From Vicinamibacterales bacterium (GTDB lineage Bacteria > Acidobacteriota > Vicinamibacteria > Vicinamibacterales > 2-12-FULL-66-21): a stretch of 64,000 nt of DNA. The translations under genes and the position numbers were made by a program. Location of the stretch: positions 62,001 to 126,000 of the forward strand of contig DASXLB010000039.1 in the NCBI GenBank assembly GCA_036496585.1, written 5' to 3'. The notes below the pieces were generated by a model, which saw only the letters and a program-made list of their open reading frames with translations, ran no database searches and had not been told where the DNA came from. Below are positions 1-8,714 of this stretch, piece after piece; within the stretch, counting starts at the first letter, position 1; each line of letters opens with the position of its first letter.

Positions 1-671
1 AGTACGCGAAGCTCTGTGCCTCGGATGACGTGACCGGCTGCGAACGGGCGTGCGCTGCGGGCGACGCCGCGAGCTGTCGAAGCCTCGGCTGGCACTACGA
101 TCACGCCACCGGCAGACTGCCCCAGGACGAGGTCAAGGCCGCGTCGTATTTCAACCGCGCCTGCGACGGCGGTGACGTGCAGGGCTGCGCCAATCTCGGA
201 GTGATGTACGGGGAGGGCCGCGGCGTGCCGAAAGACGACGGGCGCGCGACGTCACTCTACGACCGCGCCTGCAACGCCGGCAACGCACAGTCGTGCACCA
301 ACCTGGGTGTGGCCTACGACTTCGGCCGCGGCGTCCCGAAAGACGAAGCACGCGCGGTGGCGCTGTACCGGACTGGCTGCGACGGCGGCCACGCGGGCGG
401 TTGCGCGAATCTTGGCGCCATGTTCGAGTCTGGCGTTGGCGGGTTGACCAGGAATCCGTCGCGCGCCGCCCCGCTCTATCAGCGCGCCTGCGAGGGCGGC
501 AGCGCCGCCGGATGCACGAACCTGGGCCGTCTCTACGAACTCGGAGCTGGCGACCTGCCGAGAGATCCCGCGCGCGCCGCAGAGCTGTATCGCCGGGGCT
601 GCCTCGGCGGCGATGTCGACGCCTGTGCGCGCTCGGATTCCTCGCACGCCGATCGAGGAGCGAAGCACTGA
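1..671 (+). CDS. Sel1-repeat (SLR/TPR-like) protein, 5' truncated by window edge
   Basis: The reading frame is open through the left edge, so the first GTG at 30 is probably internal and the N-terminus lies outside. About five Sel1-like repeats of 36-38 residues are visible, each with the pattern A..LY..AC..G...GC.NLG..Y..G.GV..D. Two cysteines per repeat (AC..G and GC.N/SC.N) are the disulfide-type Sel1 variant seen in secreted proteins such as the HcpA group. Sel1 solenoids mediate protein-protein contacts; no catalytic motif is visible. The protein ends in a polar tail. Export cannot be checked because the N-terminus is missing. Confidence 0.8.
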   Translation, partial: YAKLCASDDVTGCERACAAGDAASCRSLGWHYDHATGRLPQDEVKAASYFNRACDGGDVQGCANLGVMYGEGRGVPKDDGRATSLYDRACNAGNAQSCTNLGVAYDFGRGVPKDEARAVALYRTGCDGGHAGGCANLGAMFESGVGGLTRNPSRAAPLYQRACEGGSAAGCTNLGRLYELGAGDLPRDPARAAELYRRGCLGGDVDACARSDSSHADRGAKH

Positions 672-718
672 TGAGCGAACCGGACATTCGACGGCGCGCT
701 GCCGGATTATCACAAGGC

Positions 719-994
719 GTGGTCCGCCTCGCCGCGCAGCGCCGACTCACAATGGCGATGGATCTGGCCGGCGTGCCCGCGATCTGCCTACCGAGCGGTG
801 TTTCTTCGGACGGTCTGCCCGACAGCATCCAGTTCACCGGCCGACGGCTCGGCGAGTCGATGCTCTGCCGCATCGCCCATTCCTATGGGCAGGCGACGAC
901 GTGGCAAAGCGCCACTCGGATCTGGCAACCGGCTGACGGCTCGGAACGAAGTCCCCTCGCCGGTCGTCTCACTCTTCCAGCAGCTTGGTGTTGA
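719..994 (+). pseudogene. Decayed C-terminal fragment of an amidase (GatA-like signature family)
   Basis: The frame reads NLAG-type core DLAGVPAICLPSG, then DGLPDSIQFTGRR and ESMLCRIAHSYGQATTW. This matches the usual C-terminal end of amidase-signature enzymes (aG.PaislP.G...GLP..lQl.G....E..llr.A...e..t.w). Only about 60-80 residues remain; the catalytic Ser-Ser-Lys region is absent and no start or ribosome site precedes it. I read it as a relic. Nothing else coding is visible between the Sel1 gene and padR. Homology is by motif recall only. Confidence 0.5.
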
Positions 995-1032
995 CAGTCG
1001 ACATCAAGAACCCTTAGTGTCGACAGTCGACA
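989..1032. promoter_or_regulatory. Two PadR-type operators over a promoter, upstream of and touching padR
   Basis: TGTTGACAGTCGACA at 989-1003 and TGTCGACAGTCGACA at 1018-1032 are 15-mers repeated 29 bp apart. The second is a perfect palindrome around a central A and ends 2 nt before the padR ATG at 1035. The first contains a consensus -35 TTGACA (991-996) followed after 17-18 bp by a poor -10 around 1014-1020. This suggests autoregulation by steric block; PadR binding is inferred, not shown. Confidence 0.75.
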
Positions 1033-1034
1033 TC

Positions 1035-1364
1035 ATGGCCCGAGTTCCAGCGCTGTTGCCCGGCACGCTCGACCTGCTCATCCTGCGCGCGCTGCAGAAG
1101 GACGCGCTGCATGGATGGGCGATCTCGGAGCGTCTGCAGGAAATTTCCGAAGACGTGCTGCAGATCAACCAGGGCTCGCTCTACCCGGCCCTTCACCGGC
1201 TCGAGCATCAGGGCTGGCTCGAAGCCGAGTGGCAGGTGTCCGAACTCGGCCGCAGGGCCAAGTATTACCGGCTCACCACGTCGGGCCGCCGTCAGCTCAC
1301 CATCGAAGCGCGCGAATGGGAGCGGATCTCGCACGCGATTGAGCGCGTGATGAAGCTTGCGTAA
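1035..1364 (+). CDS. PadR family transcriptional regulator
   Basis: Predicted 109 aa winged-helix repressor of the short PadR-s1 class. LLPGTLDLLILRAL, the HGWAIS turn and the wing SLYPALHRLEHQGWL...KYYRLT are typical family motifs along residues 5-85. The ATG at 1035 is chosen because it gives the standard PadR length and follows directly after the palindromic operators; upstream in-frame codons translate to nonsense. It lies 3 nt before the ADOP permease gene, the usual PadR-ADOP pairing. The ligand is unknown. Confidence 0.93.
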   Translation: MARVPALLPGTLDLLILRALQKDALHGWAISERLQEISEDVLQINQGSLYPALHRLEHQGWLEAEWQVSELGRRAKYYRLTTSGRRQLTIEAREWERISHAIERVMKLA

Positions 1365-1367
1365 GCC

Positions 1368-4010
1368 ATGAACCTCCGCGACTGGAGACTTCGCCTGCGC
1401 GCCCTGGTCAGACCGCGCCCCGTCGAGCGCGACCTCCACGACGAGCTCGCCTTCCACATCGAGTGCGAGACGAAAAAGTTGATTGACGAGGGCATGGAGC
1501 CGGCGCGGGCGCGCCACACCGCGCGGGCCCGGTTTGGATCGCTGAGCGTGGCGGCCGACCAATGCCGCGACGAGCGCGGCACCGCTTTTGTCGACGACAC
1601 CAGCCGCGACCTTCTTTACGCGTTGCGCGCGTTCAGACGCGCGCCGCTGACTGCCATCACGATCGTCGGCACTCTCGCGATCGGCCTCGGCGTCGTCGCG
1701 GTTCTCTTCACGATCCTGAACGTGTTCCTCTTTCGGGCCGACGCCGTGCCCGGCATTTCCGAGATGTACGGCATCGAACGGGTGCGGCAGACCGATGGCA
1801 ATCGACCGCTCCTGACGCGGCCGCGCTTTGACGCCTTGCGCAGAGACACCCGCATCTTCACCGATGCCTACGCGGCGCTGCCCGACGTCGACGCGCGCGT
1901 CGAGGGTCAGATGATGGCGGTCACCCTCGTGTCCGGAAACTTCTTTCAGGTTCTCCGCGTCACGAGCGTCTTGGGCCGCGCGCTCGCGCCATCGGACGAC
2001 GAACGATCGGGCGGCAATCGTGTCGTCGTGCTGAGCCACAAGGGATGGGAGCGCCGCTTCAATAGCGACCCCAAGGTTATTGGACGGACGGTGCTGGTCG
2101 GCGGCGCGCCGTTCGAGATCGTCGGCGTGATGCCGGCGGGATTCCGTGGCCTCGAGGTCAACGGGCCCGACTTCTGGACCCCCCTGTCACAGCGGGCGCA
2201 GTTCCGCCCTGAGGATGCGGGCAGGCAGGACACGGCCGGCGTGGACGTCGTGGGTCGGCTCGAGCCGGGCCTGTCGGTGGGGAGTGCCCGCGCGCAGTTG
2301 TCAGCCTGGGATGCCAATCAGCAAGGTTCCGCCGCCGATCGCCGTGCGATCAACATCGACCTGGTCCCAAGACGCGGCACCCTGCCACAGCCGATGGAAG
2401 CGGTCGCCGTCTTTGCGCCGTTGTTCGTCGTGTTCGGGCTGATTCTGCTGATCGGTTGCGCCAATGTCGCCAATCTGTTGCTGGCGCGCGGCGTCGCGCG
2501 CCACCGCGAGATCGGCATTCGACTCTCGCTCGGAGCGTCGCGGCGGCGCATTGTCCGCCAGCTGATGACCGAAAGCGTGCTGCTCGCGCTGGCGGCGGCC
2601 GGCGGCGGATACCTCGTCTCGCGTATCGCGCTCGAAGGATCCGTCTACTGGGTGACGCGCACCATGCCGGTGGATCTCGGAAACGTCGACCTCAACGTGC
2701 CGGCGGCCGATTGGCGCGTGGCGTTGTTCCTCGTGGTGGCGGCAGTCGCCGCCACGGCACTGTTCGCGCTGCTGCCGGCGCTGCAGGCGACGCGGATCGA
2801 GCCCGTGCGGACGCTGCGTGGCGAGCTGGTGCAGGGCGTGCGTCCCGGACGGGCGCGCAACGCGTTGATTGGCGTGCAGGTCTTCGCGTCCGCGCTGCTG
2901 TTGATCTGCGCCGCGATCTTTCTGCGCAGCGCCATCGCGTCATCGCGATTCGATCCCGGACTGCGCATCACCGACACACTGGTGATCGAGATCATCAATG
3001 AACCGAAGCGCACGGCCATGCTGCAGTCGATCGCGTCCGACGCGACGATCTCGGCGTATGCGGCCGTCCGGCCGAACCTGCTGAGCCAGCCGCGCGATGC
3101 GTTTGAAGACACGGGGGCCGGCAAGACAGCGGTGGCGTACAAGTTTGTCTCGGGCGGGTACTTCGACGTGCTCGGTATTCCGATCGTACGTGGGCGTTCG
3201 TTCACGCCGGCCGAACGCGAGGATCATCCGGTCGTCATCGTCTCCGAATCGGTTGCGCGCGCGCTGTGGCCAAGTGGTCAGGCCGTCGGCGAGACGTTCA
3301 GGCTCGAGCCGGCACTCGACGCCGCGGCGGCGCCCGACGGCAACCCGCCGCTGCCGTCGCACCTCGTCACCGTGGTCGGCGTCTCGCGCGATGTCGCAGG
3401 CTTCCGCTTTTCCGACGTCAAGGATGCGGGCGTTTTTGTGCCGACCGCCGTCGACGTGCCGAAGACGTCGGTGGTCGCACGCGTCAACGGCGACTCCGGG
3501 TTGGCCCGGCAAACGCTCCTCGACCATCTCACCAGGATCGATCCAAACATGGGGATGATCGTGACGATGCTCACGGTGGCGAGGCTCGAGACATTCTTCC
3601 TGGAGATCGCCTTCTGGGCCGCGCTGATTCTCGGCGGACTGGCCATGTTGCTGACCGTGTCGGGCTTGTTCGGCGTCCTGTCGTACCTCGTCGAGCAGCG
3701 CACCCGGGAGATCGGCGTACGAATGGCGCTGGGCGCCTCGTCGCGCCAGATCACGCGGTTCATGCTGTCGCAGACCGCCCGGCCGGTGATCTGCGGATTG
3801 GTGGGCGGCGCCGGGCTCGCCGCGACGCTCGCGACCGTGCTGCTCGCCACCCCATTCGGCGCGTTCATCTCTCAGATCGTGCACGTCACCGATCCGGTCG
3901 CGTACGCCGCAAGTCTGCTGGTGGTCGTGGCTGCCTGCCTGTTGGCGGCCTGGATCCCCGTAACGCGCGCCGCCCGCGTCGACCCGATGCAGGCGCTCCG
4001 GCAGGACTAG
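1368..4010 (+). CDS. ADOP-type duplicated MacB/FtsX permease
   Basis: 880 aa membrane protein of the acidobacterial duplicated orphan permease type. Order: cytosolic N-terminal helical segment (about 1-75; ERDLHDELAFHIE), TM helix near 90-118, periplasmic MacB core domain (about 120-320), an FtsX block of three TM helices (about 340-475), second TM and core domain (about 500-700), second FtsX block (about 740-870) ending in the typical RAARVDPMQALRQD. MacB-like proteins work as mechanotransmission permeases with an ATPase supplied in trans; no ATP-binding domain is fused here. It is cotranscribed with padR. The substrate is unknown. Confidence 0.92.
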   Translation: MNLRDWRLRLRALVRPRPVERDLHDELAFHIECETKKLIDEGMEPARARHTARARFGSLSVAADQCRDERGTAFVDDTSRDLLYALRAFRRAPLTAITIVGTLAIGLGVVAVLFTILNVFLFRADAVPGISEMYGIERVRQTDGNRPLLTRPRFDALRRDTRIFTDAYAALPDVDARVEGQMMAVTLVSGNFFQVLRVTSVLGRALAPSDDERSGGNRVVVLSHKGWERRFNSDPKVIGRTVLVGGAPFEIVGVMPAGFRGLEVNGPDFWTPLSQRAQFRPEDAGRQDTAGVDVVGRLEPGLSVGSARAQLSAWDANQQGSAADRRAINIDLVPRRGTLPQPMEAVAVFAPLFVVFGLILLIGCANVANLLLARGVARHREIGIRLSLGASRRRIVRQLMTESVLLALAAAGGGYLVSRIALEGSVYWVTRTMPVDLGNVDLNVPAADWRVALFLVVAAVAATALFALLPALQATRIEPVRTLRGELVQGVRPGRARNALIGVQVFASALLLICAAIFLRSAIASSRFDPGLRITDTLVIEIINEPKRTAMLQSIASDATISAYAAVRPNLLSQPRDAFEDTGAGKTAVAYKFVSGGYFDVLGIPIVRGRSFTPAEREDHPVVIVSESVARALWPSGQAVGETFRLEPALDAAAAPDGNPPLPSHLVTVVGVSRDVAGFRFSDVKDAGVFVPTAVDVPKTSVVARVNGDSGLARQTLLDHLTRIDPNMGMIVTMLTVARLETFFLEIAFWAALILGGLAMLLTVSGLFGVLSYLVEQRTREIGVRMALGASSRQITRFMLSQTARPVICGLVGGAGLAATLATVLLATPFGAFISQIVHVTDPVAYAASLLVVVAACLLAAWIPVTRAARVDPMQALRQD

Positions 4011-4150
4011 GGAGAGGAATCGACCGAGCCACCAAGACCGGCCGGTTCACTCCGGAATACCGTGGCTCGGCAACGGTGCGCCGTGGCCTGCCGCCTCAGT
4101 CTCGACAAATCCTCAGTAAAAACGCGGGTCCGACAGCGGCATCGAGATTG

Positions 4151-4795
4151 ATGCTCGCTCACCAGATGGTTAAACCGTCTGGACAAAGAGAGCCGGACAC
4201 CAAGACCCGCATCCTCGATGCCGCCGACGACATCTTCGTGCGGCGCGGCATCGACGGCGCACGCATGCAGGAGATCGCCGATCACGCCGGCGTGAACAAG
4301 GCGCTCCTTCACTATCACTTCCGATCGAAGGCGGCGCTCGCCCGCGCGGTCTGGCTTCGCATCGCCTCGTCGTTCGTGCCGGGCATTTTCCAGATGCTGG
4401 GGTCCGACCTCTCGCTCGACGACAAGATCGATCGTTTCGTCGAGGCCTACCACGCCAGGCTGACGCGCCATCCGTATCTGCTGTCCTACGTCGTCAGCGA
4501 AGCGGCGCGACATCCCGATCTCGTCGGCGACTTCTATTCCGCCGAGCGGCGACAGGCGGCGCACCGCATGATCGGAAAGCTGCGCGCCCAGATCGCGGAG
4601 CGGGCCGAAGCGACGAACGTGGCTCCGCTTTCGGCCGAGCAGTTTCTCGTGACGCTGGCCGGCAGTTGCCTGTTTCCGTTCGCTGCACGGCCGATGATCG
4701 TCGAACTCCTCGGCCTCGGGACGAAGGCCTTCGACGGTTTCATGGAACAGCGGCGAACGGATCTGCCGGCGTTTTTGAAAAGAGCGATCCAATGA
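4151..4795 (+). CDS. TetR/AcrR family regulator of the downstream export operon (CecR-like context)
   Basis: 214 aa. The TetR HTH spans about residues 18-62 (TRILDAADDIFVRRGI, MQEIADHAGVNKALLHYHF) and the rest is an all-helical ligand/dimer domain. Starts at 4151 or 4166 (MVKPSG) both fit; the 4166 ATG lies inside a palindrome, making autorepression likely. The gene is 32 nt upstream of the HlyD-like gene, and the whole order TetR-HlyD-ATPase-permease-permease matches cecR-ybhGFSR of E. coli. The frame runs open far upstream through the end of the ADOP gene, but that part is shadow sequence. Confidence 0.9.
   Translation: MLAHQMVKPSGQREPDTKTRILDAADDIFVRRGIDGARMQEIADHAGVNKALLHYHFRSKAALARAVWLRIASSFVPGIFQMLGSDLSLDDKIDRFVEAYHARLTRHPYLLSYVVSEAARHPDLVGDFYSAERRQAAHRMIGKLRAQIAERAEATNVAPLSAEQFLVTLAGSCLFPFAARPMIVELLGLGTKAFDGFMEQRRTDLPAFLKRAIQ
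4162..4182. promoter_or_regulatory. Candidate TetR operator overlapping the tetR start
   Basis: A 21-bp palindrome with arms CCAGATGGTT and AACCGTCTGG around a central A; 9 of 10 arm positions pair. It spans the second candidate start codon (ATG at 4166). If translation begins at 4151 the operator lies just inside the gene, which would still let the protein block its own transcript and the rest of the operon. The assignment is inference from symmetry and position. Confidence 0.65.
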
Positions 4796-4827
4796 ACGGA
4801 GCGATACGCGGAGAAGGACGCTGATTC

Positions 4828-5823
4828 ATGAGAAGACTCCTGGCTCTGGCCGTTCTCGCCGTATTGCTTGCCGTCGGCTGGTTCGTGTGGACCCACCGCA
4901 GGACCGCTGAATCTCCTTCAATGCTGGTACTCCACGGCAACGTGGACATCCGTCAAGTCTCGCTGGCTTTCGACGGCAGCGGCCGAATCGCCGAAATGAA
5001 CGCTGACGAGGGAGACACGGTGAAGGCCGGCATGGTCCTGGCCCGGCTCGATACTCGAACGCTCGCCTTGCAGGGCGACCAGGCGGCCGCGCAAATCGAC
5101 GTGCAGGAACAGATGCTGCGCAAAGTGCGCAGCGGCCCACGCGTGCAGGAGGTCGAGCAGGCGCGCAGCCGCCTCGCCGCGGCGCAGGCCGATCAGTCAC
5201 GAGCGCAACAGGATCTCGCCCGACTCCGGGGCATCAGCGGCAAGACGGACGGTCGCGGCGTCAGCAAACAGGACGTCGATCGAGCTGAGAGCGCCGTGCA
5301 GACGACGTCGGCGCACGCCGACGAGGCGCGCGAGGCACTGCGCCTCCTCGAGGCGGGCTCGCGCCTCGAAGATATCGGGACGGCCGAGGCACAGGTCAAG
5401 GCATCGCGCGCACAACTGGCGTTGCTCCGGCATCAGATTGAACTAGGTGAGCTCAAGGCGCCGGTCGACGCCGTCGTACGATCGCGGCTGCTCGAACCGG
5501 GCGACATGGCGACGCCGCAGCGGCCGGTCTTCGCACTGGCGCTGACGCAGCCCAAATGGGTGCGGGTCTATGTCGCGGAGCCCGACCTCGGCAAGGTCAA
5601 ACCCGGACAGTCCGCGCGCGTGCTGACCGACAGTCAACCCGATCCGCTGACCGGAAAAGTGTCGTTCATCGCATCGACGGCGGAGTTCACGCCCAAGTCG
5701 GTCGAGACCGAGCAACTGCGTACAAGCCTGGTCTACGAAGTCCGCATTCTCGTCGACGCCGCCGCGGATCGCCTTCGCCTCGGTCAGCCGGTGACGGTGC
5801 AGTTACCGACTGGTGGCTCGTGA
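4828..5823 (+). CDS. HlyD/EmrA-family membrane fusion (periplasmic adaptor) protein, YbhG-like
   Basis: 331 aa, close to the 332 aa of E. coli YbhG. An N-terminal membrane anchor (about 3-20) is followed by a first lipoyl half (LDGSGRI-type stretch with EGDTVKAGMVLARLD), a long alpha-hairpin coiled coil (about 75-200), the second lipoyl half (LKAPVDAVVRSRLLEPGD) and a beta-barrel domain (PKWVRVYVAEPDLGKVKPGQ). It bridges the inner-membrane ABC-2 transporter to an outer-membrane channel in the periplasm. Its stop overlaps the GTG start of the ATPase gene (GTGA). Confidence 0.93.
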   Translation: MRRLLALAVLAVLLAVGWFVWTHRRTAESPSMLVLHGNVDIRQVSLAFDGSGRIAEMNADEGDTVKAGMVLARLDTRTLALQGDQAAAQIDVQEQMLRKVRSGPRVQEVEQARSRLAAAQADQSRAQQDLARLRGISGKTDGRGVSKQDVDRAESAVQTTSAHADEAREALRLLEAGSRLEDIGTAEAQVKASRAQLALLRHQIELGELKAPVDAVVRSRLLEPGDMATPQRPVFALALTQPKWVRVYVAEPDLGKVKPGQSARVLTDSQPDPLTGKVSFIASTAEFTPKSVETEQLRTSLVYEVRILVDAAADRLRLGQPVTVQLPTGGS

Positions 5824-7583
5824 CCGAGTCTCCGGCGACGATCGTCGCCGAGGGGATCCGCAAGAACTTTCAGGCCCCCGGCGGAGGCACGACAAAGGCC
5901 ATCGACGACGTCTCGATGGTCGTTCGTGCCGGTGCACTCACGGCCCTGGTCGGCCCGGACGGAGCGGGGAAAACGACGCTGATCCGCATGGTTGCCGGGT
6001 TGCTCACACCCGATGCGGGTCACCTGCGGGTGCTGGGCATCGACGTCACCGCGCGGCCGCAGGCGGTCCAGGATCGCATCAGCTACATGCCGCAGCGGTT
6101 TGGCCTGTACGAGGATCTGAGCGTCCAGGAAAACCTGGATCTCTATGCGGACCTGCACGGCGTGCCGGCGGCCGTGCGCAAGGAACGATTGACGCGGCTC
6201 CTCTCGATGACGGATCTCGCGTCGTTCACCAGGCGGCCCGCCGGCAAGCTCTCCGGCGGCATGAAGCAGAAACTCGGGCTGGCATGCACCCTCGTCCGAT
6301 CCCCGGACCTGCTGCTCCTCGACGAGCCGAGCGTGGGCGTCGATCCGCTGTCGCGACGAGAGCTGTGGGCCATCGTGCAGCAGCTGGTCGACGCAGAGAA
6401 GTTGAGCGTCCTCATCAGTACGTCCTACATGGACGAGGCCGAACGCTGCACGCATGTCTTCGTCATGCATCACGGGCGGGTCTTGAGCGAAGGGGCACCG
6501 GCGGCGTTGCAAACGCGCGCGCACGGACTCACCTTCACGGCCACGCCACCGCCGGATGCGCCGGCGCGGTTGTTCCAGGCGCGGCTGTTCGACGCGACGG
6601 ACCTCGTGCTCGACGCGGTCCCGCGAGGCGGGACCGTGCGCTTCATCACGCAGCCGAACGCCTCCGACGATCGCGTGAACGCGCTGCTCGCGCCGGCCAT
6701 CAAAGAGCCTCGGCCGGAGGAGCTCGAAGACGCGTTCATGATGATGCTGCGGCAGAGCGAGGCGCAGGAGGCGCCCGCGACGGCTGCGGCGCCCGCGGTC
6801 AGCCACACGCGTGCAGCCGGGTCTGACGAGGTCGTGATCGCGGTCCGCGATCTCGTGCGCCGTTTCGGAGACTTCACGGCTGTCGCGAATACGTCCTTCG
6901 ATGTGCGCCGGGGTGAGATCTTCGGGCTGCTTGGCCCCAATGGCGCCGGCAAGACCACGACGTTCCGTATGCTCTGCGGCCTGTTGCCCGCGACGAGCGG
7001 TCAGCTCGAAGTCGCCGGCGTCAACCTGCGGACCGCGCGCGCGCAGGCCCGCGGACATATCGGATACGTGTCGCAGAAGTTCTCGCTGTACAGCGATCTG
7101 AGTGTCCGTGAAAACCTCGAGTTCTTTGGCGGCACCTACGGATTGCGCGGCCAGCGCCTCCGCACGCGCGTCGCCGCCACCCTCGCGGAGTTCAACCTGG
7201 AGCCGACGGCCCGCAGTGGCGACCTGCCGGGCGGCTACAAACAGCGCCTGGCGATGGGCGTCGGCCTGTTGCACGAACCCGACATTCTGTTTCTCGACGA
7301 GCCGACGAGCGGGATCGACCCGTTGGCGAGGCGGGCCTTCTGGCGGTCGATCACCGCGCTGGCCGGACAGGGCGTGACGATCATCGTCACGACGCATTTC
7401 ATGGAGGAAGCCGAGTACTGCGATCGCATCGCCATTCAGGATGCGGGCCATCTGCTGGCGATCGGTACGCCGCGCGAGGTCCGAGCGCAGGCTGGGACGC
7501 ACGCCGCGGACATGAACGGCGCGTTCATCGCCATCGTCGAGCAGGCCCGCGCCGCGCATCGCGCCGAGGGGATCTCGGCATGA
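5820..7583 (+). CDS. Fused double ABC ATPase, YbhF-like
   Basis: 587 aa with two complete nucleotide-binding domains, as in E. coli YbhF (578 aa). First half: Walker A GPDGAGKTT (about 45-53), signature LSGGMKQ (about 143), Walker B LLLLDEPS. Second half: Walker A GPNGAGKTT (about 371-379), Walker B ILFLDEPTSGIDP and H-switch region TTHFMEEAE. The second signature is the departed form LPGGYKQR. The linker carries an acidic stretch near 305-330. Energises export by the two downstream permeases. GTG start at 5820 overlaps the adaptor stop; the stop overlaps the next ATG. Confidence 0.94.
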   Translation: MTESPATIVAEGIRKNFQAPGGGTTKAIDDVSMVVRAGALTALVGPDGAGKTTLIRMVAGLLTPDAGHLRVLGIDVTARPQAVQDRISYMPQRFGLYEDLSVQENLDLYADLHGVPAAVRKERLTRLLSMTDLASFTRRPAGKLSGGMKQKLGLACTLVRSPDLLLLDEPSVGVDPLSRRELWAIVQQLVDAEKLSVLISTSYMDEAERCTHVFVMHHGRVLSEGAPAALQTRAHGLTFTATPPPDAPARLFQARLFDATDLVLDAVPRGGTVRFITQPNASDDRVNALLAPAIKEPRPEELEDAFMMMLRQSEAQEAPATAAAPAVSHTRAAGSDEVVIAVRDLVRRFGDFTAVANTSFDVRRGEIFGLLGPNGAGKTTTFRMLCGLLPATSGQLEVAGVNLRTARAQARGHIGYVSQKFSLYSDLSVRENLEFFGGTYGLRGQRLRTRVAATLAEFNLEPTARSGDLPGGYKQRLAMGVGLLHEPDILFLDEPTSGIDPLARRAFWRSITALAGQGVTIIVTTHFMEEAEYCDRIAIQDAGHLLAIGTPREVRAQAGTHAADMNGAFIAIVEQARAAHRAEGISA

Positions 7584-8710
7584 GCGCGTCGGGCTCTGTG
7601 CGTCGCTTCGTCGCGCTGCTGCGCAAGGAGACGCGGCAACTGCTCCGCGATCGCAGCAACCTGGCCGTGGGCCTGGTCCTTCCCGTGGTGCTGATCCTGC
7701 TCTTCGGCTATGGACTCTCGTTCGATGTCACCGACGCCCCGGTGGCGATCGTCCTCGAGGACCGTTCGCCGCAGGCGCGCGATGTGCTCGCAGGACTGCA
7801 AGGGTCGCCGTACATCGCGCCGGTCTGGACCACGGACATGCCCGACGCGGTGAGGCGCATGCGTCTTGGCGAGGTGCGCGGCGTGATGCGGATCCCGGTC
7901 GACTTCTCCCGGCAGCTGGCGCGCGGACAGGCGAAGGTGCAGCTGCTGGTGAACGGCGTCGACACCAATACGGCCGCGACGATTGAGGCCTACGTGTCCG
8001 GCGCCGTCGGCGTATGGGCCGAACGGCAGGCCGACCGCGCGGGCGAGGGTAACCGCGGGGCGGGCAGTGTCGTCGTCGTCTCGCGGATGTGGTTCAACGA
8101 AGCGTCGAGTAGCACGTGGTACCTCGTGCCCGGCCTCATCGCGCTGGTGCTGACGCTGATTGGCGCGTTCCTGACCTCGCTGCTGATCGCTCGAGAATGG
8201 GAGCGCGGCACGCTCGAATCGCTGTTCGTCACGCCGGTGAGGCCGCTGGAGCTGGTGCTCGCGAAGCTGGCACCGTACCTGGTGATCGGCATCATCGATC
8301 TCATCCTCTGCCTGATCGCGGCCCGATTCTTCTTCGAGGTGCCCATCCGCGGATCGCTCGGCGCCATTGCTCTGGTCTCCGTGCTGTATCTGATCGTGTC
8401 TCTGTCGTTGGGACTCTTCATCTCGGGTACGACACGCAACCAGTTCCAGGCGAGCCAGGTGGCGCTGCTGGCCAGCTTCATGCCGGCCATGATGCTCTCG
8501 GGGTTCATCTTCGATCTGCGAAACATGCCGGCGGCGGTCCAGGTCGTGAGTCAGTTTCTCCCGGCGACGCATTTCATGCCCCTGGTCAAGACGCTGTTCC
8601 TCGCCGGCGACAACTGGCCGATGGTCGCCCGGGAAGGCTCGATCCTGGCGCTCTACGGCCTCGTGCTCATCGCGGCCTCGCGCCGAAGCCTGCGCAAACG
8701 GCTGGTCTGA
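7580..8710 (+). CDS. ABC-2 type transporter permease, YbhS-like
   Basis: 376 aa (E. coli YbhS 377). One TM helix near residues 25-45, a periplasmic domain of about 130 residues, then five TM helices in about 180-372, with the family stretch AREWERGTLESLFVTPVRPLELVLAK. Start ATG overlaps the ATPase stop by 4 nt (ATGA), indicating translational coupling. Likely forms a heterodimer with the permease encoded at 8715. The E. coli relatives affect sensitivity to cefoperazone and chloramphenicol and sodium efflux; the substrate here is unknown. Confidence 0.93.
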   Translation: MSASGSVRRFVALLRKETRQLLRDRSNLAVGLVLPVVLILLFGYGLSFDVTDAPVAIVLEDRSPQARDVLAGLQGSPYIAPVWTTDMPDAVRRMRLGEVRGVMRIPVDFSRQLARGQAKVQLLVNGVDTNTAATIEAYVSGAVGVWAERQADRAGEGNRGAGSVVVVSRMWFNEASSSTWYLVPGLIALVLTLIGAFLTSLLIAREWERGTLESLFVTPVRPLELVLAKLAPYLVIGIIDLILCLIAARFFFEVPIRGSLGAIALVSVLYLIVSLSLGLFISGTTRNQFQASQVALLASFMPAMMLSGFIFDLRNMPAAVQVVSQFLPATHFMPLVKTLFLAGDNWPMVAREGSILALYGLVLIAASRRSLRKRLV

Positions 8711-8714
8711 GCGT

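Noticed and set aside
151-873. Long minus-strand open frames opposite the Sel1 gene
   Set aside because: Arg-rich low-complexity translation with no motif; antisense shadow of a high-GC repeat gene.
1014-2039. 341-residue minus-strand frame opposite padR and the ADOP gene
   Set aside because: Composition typical of antisense shadow; the plus strand has clear PadR and MacB motifs.
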